Positions 30,787 through 33,723 of a DNA stretch of 33,723 nt are shown piece by piece (the first letter of the stretch is position 1; every line of letters begins with the position of its first letter). The stretch comes from Gammaproteobacteria bacterium. Lineage in GTDB: Bacteria; Pseudomonadota; Gammaproteobacteria; Steroidobacterales; Steroidobacteraceae. Location of the stretch: positions 1 through 33,723 of the forward strand of contig JADZCS010000086.1 of assembly GCA_020851435.1 (NCBI GenBank), read 5' to 3'. Position numbers and translations under genes: made by a program. The notes beneath the pieces are model-generated. The model saw only the letters and a program-made list of their open reading frames with translations. It searched no databases and was not told the DNA's origin.

Positions 30787-32031
30787 ATGATGATTAGACA
30801 CGACCCGATCCAGGCATTTGCCAGGCTGCGTCACGAGTTCGGCGAGCACGGCGGCGTGAACATGTCGGTCGAGGCCAGCACGACGTTCACGGTGATCGAC
30901 CCGACCACGATGCCCGAGATTTTCCAGGGGCACCTTGGGCCGGACGTGGGCGGCTGTTACCTGTACGGGCGTCACTTCAACCCCACGGTATACGTGCTGG
31001 GCCGCCAGATCGCCGCTTACGAAGGCGCACAGGCAGGCTATTGCACCTCGAGCGGCATGGCGGCGATCGCGGCGACCATCATGCAACTGTGCGACACGGG
31101 CGACCACGTGGTCGCCAGCCGCACGGTCTATGGCGGTACGTTCGCCTTCCTGCACGACTACCTGCCGGCGAAGGCCGGTGTCACGACGACGTTCGTCGAC
31201 GTCTCGGATCTCGCCGCGGTGGAGCGAGCCATCACGCCGCGCACCCGGCTGCTCTACTGCGAATCGGTGTCCAACCCGACCCTGCGCATTGCCGACATCC
31301 CGCGTCTCGCAGACATTGCCCATCGGCACGGCGTGATGCTCGTCGTCGACAACACCTTCACGCCGCTGATCGTGGCGCCGATACAGCTCGGCGCCGATGT
31401 CGTGGTGCACAGCCTCACGAAATTCATGAACGGCGCCAGCGACCACATCGCCGGCGCGGTCTGCGGCAGCACCGAGTTCATCATGAAGCTCATGGACCTG
31501 CACACGGGTTCGCTGATGCTGCTCGGGCCGACGATGGATCCCCAGGTGGCCTTCGATATCAGCCTGCGCCTGCCGCACCTGGGCCTGCGCATGGCGGAGC
31601 ACAGCCGCAGGGCCCACGCCATCGCAACGCGCCTCGAGGAACTGGGTCTGCCGGTGATCTATCCCGGCCTCGCGAGTCACCCGGATCACGGCCTGCTGAG
31701 GCAACTGGCGAACCCGGATTTCGGGTACGGCGGAATCCTGACGCTGGACCTCGGCTCCCGCGAGCGCGCGTTCGAATTCATGGGACTGTTGCAGAACGAG
31801 CACCAGTTCGGACTCATGGCGGTAAGCCTGGGCTACAGCGAGACGCTGATGTCGTGCTCGGCGTCGTCCACCAGCAGCGAGATGCCGGAGGAGGAACTCG
31901 AGAAGGCCGGTATCCGGCCCGGGCTGGTGCGAATCTCGATCGGCTACACCGGCTCCCTCGAGCAGCGCTGGGCGCAGCTGCGATCCGTACTCGAGCGCAT
32001 GGGGCTGGTCAGTCCCAGCACTCCCGCATAG
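30787..32031 (+). CDS. Cystathionine gamma-synthase-family PLP enzyme
   Basis: 414 aa member of the Cys/Met-metabolism PLP-dependent family (cystathionine gamma-synthase, cystathionine gamma-lyase, methionine gamma-lyase). The cofactor lysine is K212 in VVHSLTKFMNGASDHIAG. YGRHFNPTVYVLGRQIA is the substrate/PLP-phosphate segment from the neighbouring subunit, CTSSGMAAI the phosphate-binding turn, and VVDNTFTPLI carries the PLP-ring Asp. Near the end VRISIGYTGSLEQRW is typical. The exact reaction (synthesis, gamma-elimination or sulfhydrylation) is not decidable here. Two ATGs are adjacent (30,787 and 30,790); GAGG at 30,781 favours the second slightly. It is probably co-transcribed with the M28 peptidase. 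Confidence 0.88.
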   Translation: MMIRHDPIQAFARLRHEFGEHGGVNMSVEASTTFTVIDPTTMPEIFQGHLGPDVGGCYLYGRHFNPTVYVLGRQIAAYEGAQAGYCTSSGMAAIAATIMQLCDTGDHVVASRTVYGGTFAFLHDYLPAKAGVTTTFVDVSDLAAVERAITPRTRLLYCESVSNPTLRIADIPRLADIAHRHGVMLVVDNTFTPLIVAPIQLGADVVVHSLTKFMNGASDHIAGAVCGSTEFIMKLMDLHTGSLMLLGPTMDPQVAFDISLRLPHLGLRMAEHSRRAHAIATRLEELGLPVIYPGLASHPDHGLLRQLANPDFGYGGILTLDLGSRERAFEFMGLLQNEHQFGLMAVSLGYSETLMSCSASSTSSEMPEEELEKAGIRPGLVRISIGYTGSLEQRWAQLRSVLERMGLVSPSTPA

Positions 32032-32059
32032 GGCGATTCCTGCGAGGGCACTCGGCCGC

Positions 32060-32407
32060 TTACTCCGGCAAGTTCCGCCAGGACCCGCCATTGAGCACGC
32101 GGCTGAAGCCCTTGCCGAGCAGCTTCCGGCGCGCGATGCCGCTGCGTGTTCCGGACGCGCAGCAGACGATTACCCAGCGGCCGGGATCGAGCGTCGTCGC
32201 GAGGCGATCGAGTTCCGGTAACGGCATGTTCACGCTGCCCGCTGCGTGCCCAGCTGCGAACTCAGCAGCCGAGCGCACGTCAACGACCTGCGCGCCTTCC
32301 TGCAGCAGTCTGGGAATCCGCCGTCGCGCCAGGATCGTCGAGCCGATGCGCCAGGCGACATATGCCACGGCAAGTCCTGGGAGAATGTAGCTCGTGAGCA
32401 AGTCCAT
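32060..32407 (-). CDS. Membrane-anchored single-domain rhodanese
   Basis: 115 aa. An N-terminal helix (LLTSYILPGLAVAYVAWRIG, residues 3-22) anchors a rhodanese domain: VVDVRSAAEFAAGHAAGSVN at 41-60, the active-site loop C83-ASGT-R88 (C-x4-R) and LNGGSW near the end. Such proteins carry persulfide sulfur on the cysteine and act as sulfurtransferases or sulfur carriers. The ATG at 32,407 follows GGAGGAAG. The orientation is convergent with the PLP enzyme gene 28 bases away; that enzyme may act on sulfur amino acids, so a link in sulfur handling is possible but unproven. Confidence 0.87.
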   Translation of the reverse strand: MDLLTSYILPGLAVAYVAWRIGSTILARRRIPRLLQEGAQVVDVRSAAEFAAGHAAGSVNMPLPELDRLATTLDPGRWVIVCCASGTRSGIARRKLLGKGFSRVLNGGSWRNLPE

Positions 32408-32812
32408 TTTTCTTCCTCCAGCGGCGCCGGTGGGCGACAACCTGCACTACCGCGCTCAGGCCATGATGACCACCGCCCTCGCGAATCACGCGCTCACTTT
32501 CGATCGGGTAACCGTCGAGGTTGGCTACCACCGTGTCGATGTGCACGCCCCAGGTGGGATCGCCGACGAAAGCTAGCGCAGGAACTCGTTCGGCTCCGTG
32601 CCGTAGAAATAGTCCGCTGTGCCGTATCGTTCATCCTGGGAAGTCCAGAATCGCCCAGCGCAGTCTTCCATCGATGCCCAGACTGGTACTTTACACGGGC
32701 TTCACTTGCCATCACCGGCTACACTGACGGCGCTTCCTGATCAGGCGAAGACGGCTTCCGCCAACCCCGGCCAGTCAGGCGAGTTGCCGCTGGCAGCTTC
32801 GAGGAACAACTC
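32408..32812. other. 405-base intergenic stretch with decayed coding traces
   Basis: This stretch lies between the divergent rhodanese and hypothetical genes. Apart from the methyltransferase scrap at 32,573-32,671, only mutually overlapping short frames are present, none with a recognisable motif. I see no RNA gene, terminator or convincing promoter. Confidence 0.5.
32573..32671 (-). pseudogene. N-terminal scrap of a TehB-like SAM-dependent methyltransferase
   Basis: The minus-strand frame from an ATG at 32,671 to a TAG at 32,573-32,575 encodes 32 residues including DERYGTADYFYGTEPNEFLR. The W/F-x-x-x-x-D-E-R-Y ... Y-x-Y-G-T-E-P-N-x-F-L block is the N-terminal signature of small class I SAM-dependent methyltransferases. 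After the TAG the same frame continues with a short AIPPGA-like segment, as expected just before the SAM-binding strand, then is interrupted again. There is no ribosome-binding site and the SAM-binding domain is missing, so this is a degraded gene. Confidence 0.5.
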
Positions 32813-33226
32813 ATGACGACGCTCAAGCGCAAGCAACCCATCAAGACGCGGCCAGTTGCGGAAGACGATGATCCGCCGCTGACGGCTGCGGAGCGACGTG
32901 CATTCGCGCGCAACCTCGAGGACACCGCGGACCGGACGCGCTACCTGCTCGTCAGCGCCACGCTGCCCGGCTTCTCGTTGTATTACATGCTGCAGGACGA
33001 CGTGTGGTCGTTCGACGACCCGTCGGTCGCGACGCTGTTCAAGCGGCGCGCCGCGGCCAAGGCCGTCCAGGCCTTGCTGCGCCCCGGCGTGCACATCGTG
33101 CCCTGCAAGGTCGACGACAAGGGCAGGCTGGATCTCAGTTCGATCGCTGCGCGCAAGATCGGGCGCACGACGCTCGCGCTGCAACCGGCCTGGCGCAGCA
33201 GGAAGACGGCGCGCAAGGCGAAATAG
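32813..33226 (+). CDS. Hypothetical protein, 137 aa
   Basis: GAGGA at good distance from the ATG supports translation. The N-terminus is basic and then acidic (MTTLKRKQPIKTRPVAEDDD). A central hydrophobic patch (TLPGFSLYYMLQDDVWSFDD) and a Lys/Arg-rich tail (WRSRKTARKAK) follow. No signal peptide or clear membrane helix is seen. A helical stretch, LTAAERRAFARNLEDTADRT, is typical of small cytoplasmic proteins. The family is not recognised. Basic ends could indicate nucleic-acid binding, which is only inference. It is convergent with the alcohol dehydrogenase gene 8 bases away. Confidence 0.65.
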   Translation: MTTLKRKQPIKTRPVAEDDDPPLTAAERRAFARNLEDTADRTRYLLVSATLPGFSLYYMLQDDVWSFDDPSVATLFKRRAAAKAVQALLRPGVHIVPCKVDDKGRLDLSSIAARKIGRTTLALQPAWRSRKTARKAK

Positions 33227-33234
33227 CGCTTGGG

Positions 33235-33723
33235 TTACGCCAGCGACGACATGTCGATCACGAAGCGGTAGCGGACGTCGGACTTCTCCATGCGCTCGAA
33301 CGCCGTGTTGATCTCGTCCATGCGGATCATTTCGCAGTCGGGCAGCACGTTCTTGCTCGCGCAGAAGTCGAGCATCTCCTGGGTCTCCGCGATGCCGCCG
33401 ATCGGAGATCCCGCGATACGGCGTCGTCCCATCAGCAGCGGCATGGTCATCGGCTCGGCCAGCGGGCCGATCTGGCCGACGATCACCAGCGTTCCGTCGA
33501 TGTCGAGAAGGGGCAGGTACGGGTTCAGGTCGTGCTTGACGGGAACCGTGTCGATGATGAGGTCGAAGCTCGAGCGGGCCTTTGCCATCGCGCCCGCGTC
33601 CGACGAGACCAGTAGACGGTCGGCGCCAAGGGCGATGGCATCGGCTTCTTTGCCGCTCGAGCGGCTCAGCACTGTCGCCTTGGCGCCCATTGCGACCGCG
33701 AGCTTCACGGCCATGTGTCCCAG
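33235..33723 (-). CDS. Zinc-type NAD(P)-dependent alcohol dehydrogenase, C-terminal part (runs off right edge)
   Basis: The last 162 codons of a medium-chain dehydrogenase whose start lies beyond the window. It opens in LGHMAVKLAVAMGAKATVLS, the Rossmann-fold helix and strand of the coenzyme domain. KEADAIALGAD and FDLIIDTVPVKHDLNPYL follow, then GTLVIVGQ, the SPIGGIAETQEMLDFCA segment and a C-terminal DVRYRFVIDM. These match the YahK/cinnamyl alcohol dehydrogenase branch, which reduces aldehydes with NADPH. The catalytic zinc domain is outside the window, so completeness cannot be judged. Confidence 0.88.
   Translation of the reverse strand: MGHMAVKLAVAMGAKATVLSRSSGKEADAIALGADRLLVSSDAGAMAKARSSFDLIIDTVPVKHDLNPYLPLLDIDGTLVIVGQIGPLAEPMTMPLLMGRRRIAGSPIGGIAETQEMLDFCASKNVLPDCEMIRMDEINTAFERMEKSDVRYRFVIDMSSLA

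Overview
The window is high-GC, densely coded DNA from a proteobacterium, most likely gammaproteobacterial. That placement rests on gene content (quinol-type nitric oxide reductase, complete kdp operon, cystathionine gamma-synthase-family enzyme, DUF1838, Tat and Sec signal peptides); no ribosomal or other marker gene is present. No intact tRNA, rRNA, CRISPR array, integrase or insertion sequence was seen.

Left region (1 to about 12,535) looks like accessory DNA. It carries three copies of the 3' end of a tRNA-Gly gene without its 5' half: an 18-bp copy at 110-127 and two identical 30-bp copies at 11,618-11,647 and 12,506-12,535. The outermost part holds gene scraps (an unidentified open frame at the edge, a PadR-like regulator tail, a MerA-like flavoprotein scrap). 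Next comes a sugar-phosphate module. On the minus strand gnd, zwf, a small unknown gene, tal and pgm form a tight cluster. Diverging from it on the plus strand are a quinol-dependent nitric oxide reductase, transketolase and a DUF488 protein. Together these cover glucose-1-P/glucose-6-P interconversion, the oxidative pentose phosphate branch (without a lactonase gene) and its non-oxidative rearrangements, beside an NO-consuming respiratory enzyme. Between the two 30-bp repeats lies a broken toxin-antitoxin-like pair: an XRE-type regulator with two operator-like palindromes at its start, followed by a nucleotidyltransferase-like gene cut off after about 48 codons at the repeat.

Middle region (12,613 to 21,008): a Tat-exported DUF1838 protein, a large membrane hybrid histidine kinase (three PAS, GAF, kinase, receiver), a secreted TPR protein convergent with it, a ClsB-like phospholipase D/cardiolipin synthase, and an outer-membrane beta-barrel-like protein.

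Kdp region (21,040 to 29,008, minus strand): a compact high-affinity potassium uptake operon in the order kdpF-kdpA-kdpB-kdpC-kdpD-kdpE. It is preceded by a second 30-codon single-helix micro-ORF whose stop overlaps the kdpF start, so three consecutive starts are joined by ATGA overlaps.

Right region (29,175 to 33,723): a secreted M28 zinc peptidase and a cystathionine gamma-synthase-family PLP enzyme 4 nt apart; a membrane-anchored single-domain rhodanese; the N-terminal scrap of a SAM-dependent methyltransferase; a hypothetical 137-aa protein; and the C-terminal part of a zinc-type alcohol dehydrogenase that runs off the right edge.
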